Notes: a model not told the origin generated them from the sequence alone. 41,361 nt of DNA from an uncultured Saprospiraceae bacterium (GCA_938022935.1 CALIHL010000148.1:1-41361); one strand, 5' to 3'; shown: positions 10,101-17,902, numbered from the stretch's first letter. A program made the numbers and translations.

Positions 10101-12333
10101 TCTATTGATTGATTCTGTACTCTTCGCAGATATAAAAGATGTAACACTTGAAGGTTGTATGACACCTGAAGAGTTGATCAATGAAAGCTTTGGTACACCT
10201 AACATTGATGATGCTGGTGGAAAATGTAGCCAATTGGCAGTGTCTACTGAGAATCAATTGTTCTTGTTCAATACGCAAGATCAAGAGTCAGATGCTTGTT
10301 TTAAAGTTGTAAGAACATTTACAGTTATTGACTGGTGTCAATCTACAGCAGGCAATCCATTTGTAGTAGGAACACACACACAGATTATAAAAGTTAATGA
10401 TCCTGAGGGACCAACGTTAACATGTTCAGATGACCTGACGGGAGCTAACTCAGTTGAAGTGGCTGATTGTAATGGTGGTGAAGTCATGTTGATGGCTACA
10501 GCATTCGATGAATGTACAGAAGCAACAGAGCACAGGTGGACTGGTAGAATAGAGCTGGACTTAGATGGTAATGGCACGTTTGAAACATTTGATAACGATA
10601 TAATTATCATTTCTAATCCAACTGGTGAGAAAACAAGTAAGGCAGTTCATACAGGAACTTACCCTCTTGGTACACACAGAATAACTTGGACAGTAGCAGA
10701 CAGATGTGGTAACATCCAAAGCTGTGTTCAGAACTTTACAATTGTAAATACAAAGAAACCTACACCATTTGCGATAGATATATCTACAGTCTTGATGAAT
10801 ACAGGACCTATGGTAGAAGTATGGGCTGCGGATCTTGACAATGGCAAGAGTGTTGGACCATGTGGTCAAGCATTATCTATGAGTATTGTAAGATTAAGTG
10901 ATGTTGGCAATAGAAGTGATGGTGGATTTGGGATCTCTCAAGCGGCATTGACTTTTACTTGTAATGACGTAGGAGCTGATGGTGTAGATGTTAACTACTT
11001 TGTATACTATGATGGTGGTGGAGAAAGCATATTTGATTTCACAACTGTAAACATCAAAGTACAAGACAACAATAATGTTTGTAACAGTGTAACTTCTGCT
11101 TTTGTAAGTGGAAACATACACAATGAAAACAAAGAGAGTCTTCCTAACATAACAGTTGATATAAAGTCAATGGATGGAACGTCTGCTACTTTAGAATCTT
11201 CAATGACCAACGACAGAGGAGACTATGCTTTCCCTGCTATGCCGCAAGGCGGTTCATATAGTATAGATCCAACAAGCAGTGATGACTACCTCAACGGGGT
11301 AAGTACATTAGACCTTGTACTCATACAGAGATATATCCTCGGTATATCTAAGTTTGATTCTCCATACAAGATCCTAGCAGCTGATATCAACAATGATAGA
11401 AGTATAACAGCAATTGACTTAGTTGATTTGAGAAGTGTAATCTTGGGTTATAAAGAATCATTCACTAACAATGAGTCATGGAGATTCATAGATGAGAATT
11501 ATGATTTCTTTGATCCAGAATATCCACTTGATGATAATCTTGCTGAAGCATATGACATCAATAGCTTAGTGGCTAACATGTCGATTGATTTTATTGGATT
11601 TAAAGTTGGAGACGTCAATGGTACGGTAGACGCAGCAAGTATAGTTGCAGGAAGCAGATCTAATTATAATCTTGTAACTGAAGATAGATCATTCACACCT
11701 GGAGAGACGGTTAAGGTTTCTTTCAAGGCGTCAGATGTGATCAATACACTCGGTATGCAAATGTCTATTGCGTTTAACGCTGACGCACTTGCCTTTACTG
11801 GTATCGATGCTCAAGGACTTGCTATCGGAAGAGAGCATATCGGATATACAAAAGCAACTGAAGGAGCTATAGCAATTAGCTGGAGTGACGTGGCAGCGCA
11901 GTCACTGACTACTGGCGAAGAGTTGTTTACACTTCAATTTAGAGCAAAGAGCTCAGGTACAATATCTGACATGGTAGCAATCGAAAATGCTACTTATAAC
12001 TCTGAGATTTATAATGAACAATTGGACATAGCTCAGTTGGGCTTAGTCTTTAATGAAGATGCAGTCTCTGGAGAATTCGTTCTCCAACAAAATGTTCCTA
12101 ACCCGTTTGCTGAGAATACTCTAATCAGCTTTTATCTCCCTAATGCTGCAGAAGCAACATTAACGATAACTGACCTAACGGGCAGAACTATAAAGAACTA
12201 CACAGGCTCTTTCGACAAAGGCAACAACTACATAAGTGTTCGTGCTGATGAGCTCGCAGTTTCAGGTGTGTTATTCTACACAGTTGCAACTGAGAACTTT
12301 ACGGATACGAAGCGTATGGTTGTGTTGAAATAA
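7177..12333 (+). CDS. Giant secreted 1718-aa surface protein with HYR-like, dockerin-like, cohesin-like and T9SS sorting domains
   Basis: A predicted exported surface protein. A signal peptide (core IPILFFVVFGL, cleavage near GQA, about residue 33) leads into many cysteine-rich beta-sandwich segments joined by LEDKSPPIVTC, VTDLVAPEIAG and VMDDTPPVVIC-type linkers; one HYR-like unit is around 605-705. Near 1368-1426 a dockerin-like double loop is clear (VSTLDLVLIQRYILG, then AADINNDRSITAIDLVDL). Residues about 1503-1625 resemble a cohesin domain (LGMQMSIAFNADALAF, then GEELFTLQFRAKSS). A T9SS type A sorting domain (NVPNPFAENT, ITDLTGRTI, KRMVVLK) occupies about 1633-1718. ATG codons at 7177 and 7180 are both possible starts. 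It shares architecture and leader motif with the preceding gene, so the two probably belong to one regulon or arose by duplication. Its role (adhesion, matrix or scaffold) is inference. Confidence 0.86.
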   Translation: MMETSFTHFLKSKWRIYIPILFFVVFGLTKGQAADCGIDIDDISFVIDCEGGLAISIVGKDVKSFTFVADGSITTFDESPIVHATKIFDNEGNFTLEIICSNDDYSKVEGSLPDFDANGAGTYVYSAAGVVSGPTAVPSGGTLTLSSSTVNPTCASGNPNDMDGSISITVNGNIGTKCKDVAMITVTVDGVDKIVKVGETATFTNLGAGDYTASATVDDSGCPCAVAAVATLTQIPLRGPTSGTTSLACNAQINVSVSQSCEATIMVADMLRGVSDPCNPMIAMIDSIVVKSGGIVVAGSGGTGSLGVVIPNADGLLGKPLTVEVIDEDSGNLCWGTVVLEDKSPPIVTCNDPGLMEILCLDYNGDVMSTIDELVEDCSEVTTTIIAQSDINDCDRLDQGILRRVEVTYFAEDEFGNRSNICTDTLDVLRFDTVPGNGVLDVPGHIIMPSQFALDPKQTAVDQTIDGNRVVWPVDSLPLTCTGNYARLYPDDPDNPAPAPISIAEGGTGSPILIFINSKGEVDTSLLAALNYKNADNAYKTIINRNLANCNIGADFEDLIFDFGCKVKIQRQWYLREWSCPISQGGDEEQKLNLGVQEIIVTDLVAPEIAGPVADMTFTVDAEQCSRFVNIPKPVIEDECTANEDLLLEVAIYDMDGNLIGPGSTSGVPNMFYDFPTGMSFVVYTVFDDCGNRATDTTKVTVMDDTPPVVICKEFLVIGISGDGDVRLPVTSIDNGTYDQCDLDRICVTRMDDLDLLQSLDTNNDGELLFSIFDDSCQARAASGDGCYRDYSSSSYERDGKFYISNETICTPYVDFCCADVNNQGEDGLMVELRAYDTGGNVNRCMTFVELQDKNPAIVTCPPNITIDCNFDLPSYDATYDDIANDPLAQYFGSIVPQGQQKSFGIPDEFVIGGFTDDLVDGTIFDNCSIPTISVKITTNINSCNSGRIIRELFSDETGSAVRICRQVITIQRNSLLIDSVLFADIKDVTLEGCMTPEELINESFGTPNIDDAGGKCSQLAVSTENQLFLFNTQDQESDACFKVVRTFTVIDWCQSTAGNPFVVGTHTQIIKVNDPEGPTLTCSDDLTGANSVEVADCNGGEVMLMATAFDECTEATEHRWTGRIELDLDGNGTFETFDNDIIIISNPTGEKTSKAVHTGTYPLGTHRITWTVADRCGNIQSCVQNFTIVNTKKPTPFAIDISTVLMNTGPMVEVWAADLDNGKSVGPCGQALSMSIVRLSDVGNRSDGGFGISQAALTFTCNDVGADGVDVNYFVYYDGGGESIFDFTTVNIKVQDNNNVCNSVTSAFVSGNIHNENKESLPNITVDIKSMDGTSATLESSMTNDRGDYAFPAMPQGGSYSIDPTSSDDYLNGVSTLDLVLIQRYILGISKFDSPYKILAADINNDRSITAIDLVDLRSVILGYKESFTNNESWRFIDENYDFFDPEYPLDDNLAEAYDINSLVANMSIDFIGFKVGDVNGTVDAASIVAGSRSNYNLVTEDRSFTPGETVKVSFKASDVINTLGMQMSIAFNADALAFTGIDAQGLAIGREHIGYTKATEGAIAISWSDVAAQSLTTGEELFTLQFRAKSSGTISDMVAIENATYNSEIYNEQLDIAQLGLVFNEDAVSGEFVLQQNVPNPFAENTLISFYLPNAAEATLTITDLTGRTIKNYTGSFDKGNNYISVRADELAVSGVLFYTVATENFTDTKRMVVLK

Positions 12334-12381
12334 GATAACTACACAAGACACCTAAAGAATTTACTGTTTTTGGGATGAGGC

Positions 12382-12414
12382 CCTCCTCCGCACTGGCGGA
12401 GGGGGTCTTTTTTT
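12382..12414 (+). terminator. Rho-independent terminator after the 1718-aa gene
   Basis: A GC-rich stem (12382-12391 with 12396-12405, one G-T wobble) around loop ACTG is followed by TC and T7. It lies 48 bases past the stop codon. Confidence 0.92.
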
Positions 12415-12447
12415 GGAACTTTTCTCATCTCCATTCTATTACTTCTT

Positions 12448-12861
12448 ATGATGGCACGTATACTGGCTATAGATTATGGTGGAAAAAGAACTGGGATGGC
12501 ATGGACTGATGAATTTCAGATATCTATCAATCCACTTAACACGGTGGAGACAGGCCAGCTTGAAGCTACAATAGCAGATCTTGTATCAACCGATCAAGTA
12601 TCAGATATTGTGATCGGATTACCTACTCATAGTGATGGACAGTTGACAAAGATTGGACATAAGGTGGTGGATCTAAAGAAGAAGTTAGAGAAGAAGTATA
12701 CGAAGCTAAGTATTCATACTATTGACGAGGCGTTTACCTCGCAGAGAGCTCGTCAAATGATGGTACATTTGGGCACGAAAAAAAAACAGCGTCGTGTCAA
12801 GGAGAATGTTGATAAGATGAGTGCTGTTTTGATTCTAAAAGATTTTATAGATAGTCAATGA
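12448..12861 (+). CDS. ruvX: Putative pre-16S rRNA nuclease / Holliday junction resolvase-like YqgF
   Basis: A cytoplasmic RNase H-fold nuclease of the YqgF/RuvX family, linked to 5' maturation of 16S rRNA and originally proposed as a Holliday junction resolvase. At 137 aa it has the usual family length. The first catalytic strand ILAIDYGGKRTGMA is at residues 5-18, the second (DIVIGLP) near 57-63, and the DEAFTSQRA motif, with a further acidic residue, near 94-102. ATG 12448 and 12451 are both possible starts. Its stop codon overlaps the start of def (ATGA), so the two genes are translationally coupled. Confidence 0.92.
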   Translation: MMARILAIDYGGKRTGMAWTDEFQISINPLNTVETGQLEATIADLVSTDQVSDIVIGLPTHSDGQLTKIGHKVVDLKKKLEKKYTKLSIHTIDEAFTSQRARQMMVHLGTKKKQRRVKENVDKMSAVLILKDFIDSQ

Positions 12862-13406
12862 TATTACCCATTGTAGCATATGGACATCCTGTTCTAAAGA
12901 AAGTTTGTAAAGACATCACTGCTGATTATGAAGGCTTAAGTGTTTTACTCGATAACATGTGGGACACGATGTATAACGCCAAGGGGGTTGGATTAGCAGC
13001 CCCTCAGATTGGTAAGCCGATTCGGGTATTCTTGGTGGATACAATTCAACTAGAAAAAGATGATGCTCCGGGCATAAAGAAAGCTTTTATCAATGCTGAT
13101 ATTATAGAAGAGGAGGGGGCGTTCTGGGCGTACGAAGAAGGTTGTCTAAGTATTCCTAAGCTAGTTGGTGATGTTGAGCGACAAGAGAAGGTTACGATCA
13201 GATATATGGATGAGGATTTTAAGGTACATGAAGAAACCTTTGAAGGTATGGATGCCCGTGTGATCCAACATGAGTATGATCATATAGAAGGAGTGCTCTT
13301 CACCCAAAAGCTAAAACCACTTAAAAGAAGATTGATCAGCAGAAAACTTGAGAACATCAAGAAAGGTAAGATTGATACAGATTATAAGATGAAGTTTGTT
13401 GTTTGA
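12858..13406 (+). CDS. def: Peptide deformylase
   Basis: Removes the formyl group from the N-terminal methionine of new proteins, in the cytosol. All three family motifs are intact: GVGLAAPQIG (residues 43-52), EEGCLSIP (93-100, metal-ligand C96) and HEYDH (138-142, metal ligands H138 and H142, catalytic E139). The 182-aa length is typical. The ATG overlaps the stop of ruvX, and a terminator follows 26 bases after the stop codon, so ruvX-def is a two-gene operon. Confidence 0.97.
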   Translation: MILPIVAYGHPVLKKVCKDITADYEGLSVLLDNMWDTMYNAKGVGLAAPQIGKPIRVFLVDTIQLEKDDAPGIKKAFINADIIEEEGAFWAYEEGCLSIPKLVGDVERQEKVTIRYMDEDFKVHEETFEGMDARVIQHEYDHIEGVLFTQKLKPLKRRLISRKLENIKKGKIDTDYKMKFVV

Positions 13407-13432
13407 TACGACAGATGCTAAGGATAAGAATT

Positions 13433-13463
13433 AAAAAGCAATTGCCATGGTAGTTGCTTTTTT
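13433..13463 (+). terminator. Rho-independent terminator of ruvX-def
   Basis: A run of five As, then GCAATTGCC pairing with GGTAGTTGC (two G-T wobbles), then T6. It begins 26 bases after def. Confidence 0.85.
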
Positions 13464-13514
13464 GTTTTATGGCGTTGAGGTTAAAAAGTCTAAGGAGAAC
13501 AAATTCGCGTGCGC

Positions 13515-13552
13515 CGGGTCATAATCAACAAAGTTGCGGAGAGAGAGGGATT
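13515..13552. repeat. Displaced partial copy of the tRNA-Ser 3' end and downstream flank
   Basis: These 38 bases match 13703-13741 with one substitution and one single-base gap. The matched part covers the last 16 bases of tRNA-Ser, the linker and half of its terminator hairpin. Beyond 13552 similarity to the tRNA stops; GGGATTGC (13547-13554) instead pairs with a nearby GCGATCCC to form a hairpin. It may be an attachment-site remnant, a decayed second tRNA gene or a tRNA-derived repeat. Confidence 0.7.
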
Positions 13553-13689
13553 GCTCCATTTCATTTCGCGATCCCGGGATAGGGTGGCCCTACAACTTAT
13601 TTGATTATTTATCAGACTTCGTCTGCTTTGCTACTTCCAATCAATTACTCCTGCAAGCAAGCTTGCGTCGCAATCGCTCAGAAACAACA

Positions 13690-13708
13690 AACCCGCTTAA
13701 CGCGGGTT
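13690..13708 (-). terminator. Terminator-like hairpin of tRNA-Ser
   Basis: AACCCGC and GCGGGTT pair perfectly around a five-base loop. Read on the minus strand it lies 17 bases after the tRNA 3' end and is followed by TGTTGTTT, a broken T-tract. Confidence 0.6.
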
Positions 13709-13725
13709 CATAATCATCAAAGTTG

Positions 13726-13812
13726 CGGAGAGAGAGGGATTCGAACCCTCGGTACGCTTACACGTACACACGCTTTCCAAGCGTGCTCCTTAAGCCACTC
13801 GGACACCTCTCC
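13726..13812 (-). tRNA. tRNA-Ser (anticodon GGA)
   Basis: The 87-base cloverleaf is read on the minus strand. The acceptor stem GGAGAGG pairs with TCTCTCC (one G-T), there is a D-arm with TGGCTTAAGGA, an anticodon arm with GGA between CTT and AAG, the long variable arm expected of class II serine tRNAs, and a T-arm GAGGG-TTCGAAT-CCCTC. The discriminator base is G. CCA is not encoded. It reads serine UCC/UCU codons. Confidence 0.96.
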
Positions 13813-13867
13813 AATGTATTACTTTAAGGAGGCGTGAAATTAGTCTAATTCTACAATAGTCACTGAT

Positions 13868-14635
13868 CTATAAACCGAATAATGCTTTAGCATTCTCAGT
13901 GGTGATCTGAGCAACTTCGTCGATGCTGATGTCCTTTATTTGCGAAAGCATCTCAGCCACTATTGGTATGTAACTACTTTCATTGCGCTTACCTCGATAG
14001 GGCACGGGTGGCAAGTATGGTGCATCCGTCTCTAATATCAGCGAACTCATAGGTAGCTGGCTGATGGCCTCTCTGATCTCATTGTTCTTTTTATATGTGA
14101 TCACTCCGCCAAGACCCATATAAAAACCCGTATTGATGATCCTCTGACCATGTTCGTATGACTGATCAAAGCAGTGGAATACTCCTTTTAAGTTGCCGTC
14201 TTGAAGTTCGGTGACTATTTCAATGGTGATATCTATAGCTGCTCGCGAATGAATCACGATAGGCAAGCCGAGTTCCTTGGCCCATGAGATCTGATATCTG
14301 AAGGCTTCTTCTTGCGCTTTCGCATATGTCTTATCCCAATATAGATCAATGCCGATCTCACCTACAGCGATGATCTTTTTATCATCGAGATAAGGTCTCA
14401 GCTTTTGTAGGTCTTCTTTCCATTGATCATTGACAGAACATGGATGGAGTCCTACCATAGGTTTGCAAACTTCCGGATAGGCTTTGCCAGTAGCGATAAC
14501 GTCATCTATCGTCGCCACATCTATGTTGGGCATGAGGATCTGAGTAACATTTTGTTCTAACGAGCGATTAATTATCTCATTGAGATCATCTTTGAATCGA
14601 TCTATGTATATATGTGCGTGTGTATCAATAAACAT
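13868..14635 (-). CDS. tatD: TatD family metal-dependent hydrolase (DNase)
   Basis: A cytosolic TIM-barrel metallo-hydrolase of the TatD/YcfH family; members have 3'-5' exonuclease or DNase activity. Metal-ligand motifs are all visible: DTHAHI at the N-terminus, VGLHP, GEIGID, VIHSR, HCFDQ and LETDAPY near the C-terminus. About 255 aa, the usual size. I start at ATG 14635 (MFIDTHAHIY); a longer reading frame would add 13 unlikely residues and run into the start region of the divergent RNase H gene, 21 bases away. The exact substrate is not predictable from sequence. Confidence 0.94.
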   Translation of the reverse strand: MFIDTHAHIYIDRFKDDLNEIINRSLEQNVTQILMPNIDVATIDDVIATGKAYPEVCKPMVGLHPCSVNDQWKEDLQKLRPYLDDKKIIAVGEIGIDLYWDKTYAKAQEEAFRYQISWAKELGLPIVIHSRAAIDITIEIVTELQDGNLKGVFHCFDQSYEHGQRIINTGFYMGLGGVITYKKNNEIREAISQLPMSSLILETDAPYLPPVPYRGKRNESSYIPIVAEMLSQIKDISIDEVAQITTENAKALFGL

Positions 14636-14656
14636 ATAAGTCTTTAGTGATTTAGG

Positions 14657-15289
14657 ATGGCAAAGAAAAAGCAAAAATACTATGTAGTGTGGGAAGGGCT
14701 TAATCCTGGCATTTATCTAACGTGGGATAAGTGCAATGCTCAGATAAAAGGTTACCCAGGAGCTAAGTATAAGTCATATACTTCTCATGAAGAAGCAAAA
14801 GAAGCCTTTAATGAAGATTATAGCGATCATATAGGGACTAACAAAAAGACGAAAGTGGCAAGGACCTTCGATCGCTCAGATGTGATCTGGGAGAGTCTTT
14901 CCGTTGACGCTGCTTGCAGTGGCAGTCCTGGTATCATGGAGTATAGAGGCGTTTGGACAGGAGATGCGGCTGAAGTATTTCGTATGGGGCCATATGATTG
15001 GGGGACTAATAATGTAGGAGAGTTCTTGGCACTGATACATGGCTTGGCATGGCTTCAGAAGCATGGGATCAAGGATATACCCATATACTCGGACTCGAGA
15101 ACAGCGATGAGTTGGTTACGCAACAAAAAGATAAAGACCACTCTTGAGCGCAGATCGAGCAATGTCGTTTTGTTTCAGATGATGGACAGAGCTGTTAAGT
15201 GGATGAAGACAAACACTTGGCAAAACCCAGTATTGAAGTGGGAAACGTCAAAATGGGGTGAGATTCCCGCTGATTTTGGAAGAAAGTAG
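14657..15289 (+). CDS. rnhA: Ribonuclease H with N-terminal viroplasmin (hybrid-binding) domain
   Basis: Cleaves RNA in RNA-DNA hybrids, removing primers and R-loops. The first 45 or so residues (YYVVWEGLNPGIYLTW, then YKSYTSHEEAKEAF) are the caulimovirus-viroplasmin/RNase H N-terminal domain that binds hybrids. The catalytic domain follows, with the expected acidic residues in VDAACSG, NNVGEFLAL, YSDSRTAMSW and ADFGRK. The 210-aa form is common in Bacteroidota. The gene is divergent from tatD with a 21-base gap, so the promoters overlap. Confidence 0.93.
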   Translation: MAKKKQKYYVVWEGLNPGIYLTWDKCNAQIKGYPGAKYKSYTSHEEAKEAFNEDYSDHIGTNKKTKVARTFDRSDVIWESLSVDAACSGSPGIMEYRGVWTGDAAEVFRMGPYDWGTNNVGEFLALIHGLAWLQKHGIKDIPIYSDSRTAMSWLRNKKIKTTLERRSSNVVLFQMMDRAVKWMKTNTWQNPVLKWETSKWGEIPADFGRK

Positions 15290-15588
15290 GTGATTTGACA
15301 TATATGGAAGTCTTGCTAAAAGATAATACATCTCACACGCACCAATCATATTATAACTGCATCTAATAGGTAGATAAACCATAGACAGCGTGTTATGAGA
15401 ATAGAAGAAAGAATAGTGCCTTATTACAAAATTATATGCTTGATTTCTTGGCAGAAAAAATGATTTGTGTATGAGTTATGGTCACTTGAAAAAATAGTTA
15501 GCCCATTTCTTCTTGTTTGGTAAAACTTTCTATTTTTAGCTCGAAAAGACGAATTCAATAACATTTTAACTGTATAAAAAAACTGACC
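15290..15588. other. 299-base intergenic region upstream of the ExbB operon
   Basis: No convincing gene or RNA is visible. TATTTTTA at 15531-15538 resembles a -7 box in seven of eight positions with a TTG 15 bases before it, shorter than usual. A 22-codon frame starting near 15394 has no coding support. The region presumably carries the ExbB operon promoter. Confidence 0.4.
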
Positions 15589-16314
15589 ATGCGTAAAGTT
15601 ATCGCTATTACAATTGTATTCATTTTGGTATCATATTTTGGTGCCTATGATATAATGGCTCAAGAAGGAGAATCAACGACAACGGGATTTCAAATGTTAA
15701 AAGAGAACTTTATCTCTGGTAACTGGAAGTTCATGAGTTTTGTACTCGTATGTCTGATCTTAGGATTGGCTTTCTGTATCGAGCGTATTATCACATTGAA
15801 TATTGCAACAACCAATACTGACAAATTATTAAGCAGAATCGATGAGCGTCTCGCCGATGGAGATGTATCAGGCGCAATGGAAGTTGCTAAGTCAACTCCA
15901 GGCCCAACAGCGGCGGTTCTTTACGAAGGTTTAAGAAGCTCTGGCGATGGTCCTGAAGCGGTTGAGAAAGCTATCGTATCATACGGTAGTGTTCAGATGG
16001 GACTGTTAGAGAAAGGTCTTGTATGGATCTCACTATTTATCGCCATTGCACCAATGCTCGGGTTTATGGGAACGGTTATTGGTATGATCGAGGCCTTTAA
16101 CCGTATCGAAGCGGTAGGTGATCTTTCTCCATCAGTAGTTGCCGGTGGTATTAAGGTAGCCTTATTGACTACAGTATTTGGTTTGATCACGGCGATTATT
16201 CTTCAGATTTTTTACAACTATATAATATCAAAGATCGACGGTATTGTTAACAAGATGGAGGATGCTTCTATCGGGTTAGTAGACGTTATGTCAAGAAATA
16301 AAGTGTTCAAGTAG
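15589..16314 (+). CDS. exbB: MotA/TolQ/ExbB proton channel family protein
   Basis: An inner-membrane subunit of a proton-driven energy-transducing complex, likely powering TonB-dependent outer-membrane transport. The N-terminus (AITIVFILVSYFGAYDIMA) is a signal-like or first membrane helix. A second helix is near residues 48-70 (FMSFVLVCLILGLAFCIERII) and a cytoplasmic region follows. The conserved pair of helices comes next: ISLFIAIAPMLGFMGTVIGMIEAF, then GGIKVALLTTVFGLITAIILQIFYNY. Both carry typical ExbB signatures (GLLGTVxGM-like and ALLTTxxGL). It is the first gene of a four-gene operon with a small membrane protein and two ExbD proteins; no TonB gene is in the window. Confidence 0.93.
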   Translation: MRKVIAITIVFILVSYFGAYDIMAQEGESTTTGFQMLKENFISGNWKFMSFVLVCLILGLAFCIERIITLNIATTNTDKLLSRIDERLADGDVSGAMEVAKSTPGPTAAVLYEGLRSSGDGPEAVEKAIVSYGSVQMGLLEKGLVWISLFIAIAPMLGFMGTVIGMIEAFNRIEAVGDLSPSVVAGGIKVALLTTVFGLITAIILQIFYNYIISKIDGIVNKMEDASIGLVDVMSRNKVFK

Positions 16315-16349
16315 TTGTCACTATTTTATAACAATATAAAGTTTAAGAT

Positions 16350-16850
16350 ATGTATCAATTACTAGCTAAAAAAGGACAGCTCTTCGCCATTATACTTGGT
16401 GTAGCAGTTGTAGCTATCTTCTTAGGATCAGTATTTAGTGGTCTTGGAAGTAGCGGATACTCTATGGGTGATGATCTGAACCAGATCATGAAAGATAACC
16501 CAGAGCAGACATTTGATTTCTTTAACCCGGGTATCATGCTTACAGGCGTATTAATCGTTGTAGGTATTGCACTTGCCCTATTGTTTGGCATTGTTCAGCT
16601 ACTATCAGCTCCAAAGCAGTCTATGAAGGCTATCATCGGGGTATTGGTTATAGCAGCTGCATTTTTTGCCTTTTATTCAACTTCGACTTCTGGTATAGAA
16701 GATCCTTTTATGAATAATATCTTAGGGAAATTTGATGTAAGCGAAAACGTAAGTAAGTTAATCAGTGGAGGAATCATGACTACCTTGGTCCTTGGCGGAT
16801 TAGCTTTTGCAGCAATGATATTAGCGGAGGTAGGAAATCTATTTAAGTAA
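16350..16850 (+). CDS. Small multi-pass membrane protein of the ExbB-ExbD operon
   Basis: A 166-aa protein with four predicted membrane helices: near residues 10-31 (LFAIILGVAVVAIFLGSVFSGL), 57-85, 92-108 and 140-162. It has no cysteine pairs or catalytic motif that I recognise. It lies between exbB and exbD, and its stop codon shares one base with the exbD ATG (TAATG), implying translational coupling and a role in or near the ExbBD complex. Similar proteins between exbB and exbD are common in Bacteroidota. Its function is unknown to me. Confidence 0.85.
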   Translation: MYQLLAKKGQLFAIILGVAVVAIFLGSVFSGLGSSGYSMGDDLNQIMKDNPEQTFDFFNPGIMLTGVLIVVGIALALLFGIVQLLSAPKQSMKAIIGVLVIAAAFFAFYSTSTSGIEDPFMNNILGKFDVSENVSKLISGGIMTTLVLGGLAFAAMILAEVGNLFK

Positions 16851-17401
16851 TGGCAAAGAAAAGCGCAAAAGACAGAATGTCCAATGAGATCAATGCTGGC
16901 TCTATGGCAGACATTGCTTTCTTGTTGTTGATTTTCTTCCTCGTTACAACTACGATTGTTGAAGATAAAGGAGTTCTGGTACGTCTTCCACCTTGGTCGG
17001 AAGAGCCACCAGAGGTACTAAAGTTCAAGACTCGTAATGTATACTCTATCCTTGTGAACGCTAACAACGATCTATTGGTAAGAGGGGAGCCTACACGTCT
17101 GGAAGACTTGAAGGAAGGTGTGATGGAGTTCATCATGAATCCTAATCGTCGAGAAGACTACGCAGAATCTTCTGTAGATGCTATTGTTTCTTTAAAGAAT
17201 GATAGAGGTACTAAGTATGAGACCTATCTCGCAGTATATAATGAAGTCACAGCGGCTTACAATACACTCAACGATAGAGAAGCTCAGAGAAGATTTGGGA
17301 AGGATTATGACAATCTGACTATAGAACAAAAGAAGCAGGTAAGGGAGTTGATACCCAAGAAACTTTCCGAGGCTGAACCTTCTAATTTTGGTGAAGAATA
17401 A
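16850..17401 (+). CDS. exbD: Biopolymer transport protein ExbD/TolR (first copy)
   Basis: The partner of ExbB. A short cytoplasmic N-terminus is followed by one membrane helix, SMADIAFLLLIFFLVTTTI (about residues 18-36), containing the conserved aspartate (D20) that carries protons. A periplasmic domain follows; at 183 aa it is longer than classical ExbD, with an insertion rich in charged residues after residue 85. The gene is coupled to the upstream membrane protein by one-base overlap and followed 11 bases later by a second ExbD. Confidence 0.92.
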   Translation: MAKKSAKDRMSNEINAGSMADIAFLLLIFFLVTTTIVEDKGVLVRLPPWSEEPPEVLKFKTRNVYSILVNANNDLLVRGEPTRLEDLKEGVMEFIMNPNRREDYAESSVDAIVSLKNDRGTKYETYLAVYNEVTAAYNTLNDREAQRRFGKDYDNLTIEQKKQVRELIPKKLSEAEPSNFGEE

Positions 17402-17412
17402 AATCCATTACT

Positions 17413-17877
17413 ATGTCAAAGTTTAGTAAAAAGAATAAAGCAAAACCAGAGATTTCAACAGCTTCTCTACCGGATATCATATTCATGTTGCTGTTCTTCT
17501 TTATGGTAGTAACTGTATTGAGAGATGCTTCACTCAAGGTAAATGTGACGACTCCTCAAGCTACAGAACTCGATAAGTTAGAGAAGAAGTCTCTTGTAAA
17601 TTACTTGTACATAGGTACTCCGACAGAGGAAAATCAAGCAGCAGCAGGTACGAAGCCAAGGCTACAGCTTGGAGACAAGTTCGCAACGACTGCGGATATT
17701 CCCTTGTTCTTGGAGAACCATAGAATCAAAGTAGATGAGCGTCAGAGAGGTCTGATAACATCATCTTTGAGAATCGATAAGGATGTAACGATGGGCATTG
17801 TTACAGACGTAAAAACAGCCCTTAGGAAAGCAGGACAATTCAAAGTGAATTACTCTGCAAAGCCTAAGCAGTCATAA
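17413..17877 (+). CDS. exbD: Biopolymer transport protein ExbD/TolR (second copy)
   Basis: A second ExbD-like subunit of 154 aa. The membrane helix TASLPDIIFMLLFFFMVVTVL (about 16-36) holds the proton-carrying aspartate D21; the rest is a compact periplasmic domain ending in a VKTALRKAGQFKVNYSAK segment typical of TolR/ExbD. Two distinct ExbD genes after one ExbB is a recurring Bacteroidota arrangement and suggests a heteromeric complex. A terminator follows 25 bases after the stop codon. Confidence 0.92.
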   Translation: MSKFSKKNKAKPEISTASLPDIIFMLLFFFMVVTVLRDASLKVNVTTPQATELDKLEKKSLVNYLYIGTPTEENQAAAGTKPRLQLGDKFATTADIPLFLENHRIKVDERQRGLITSSLRIDKDVTMGIVTDVKTALRKAGQFKVNYSAKPKQS

Positions 17878-17902
17878 GCTTACAGTTAAATGAGTTATAT
17901 AG

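Noticed and set aside
13601-13837. 78-codon plus-strand ORF
   Set aside because: It runs antisense through tRNA-Ser; the peptide (GERGIRTLGTLTRTHAFQACSLSHSDTS) is the familiar false translation of a serine tRNA.
15394-15462. 22-codon frame upstream of exbB
   Set aside because: Too short, no ribosome site and no recognisable product.
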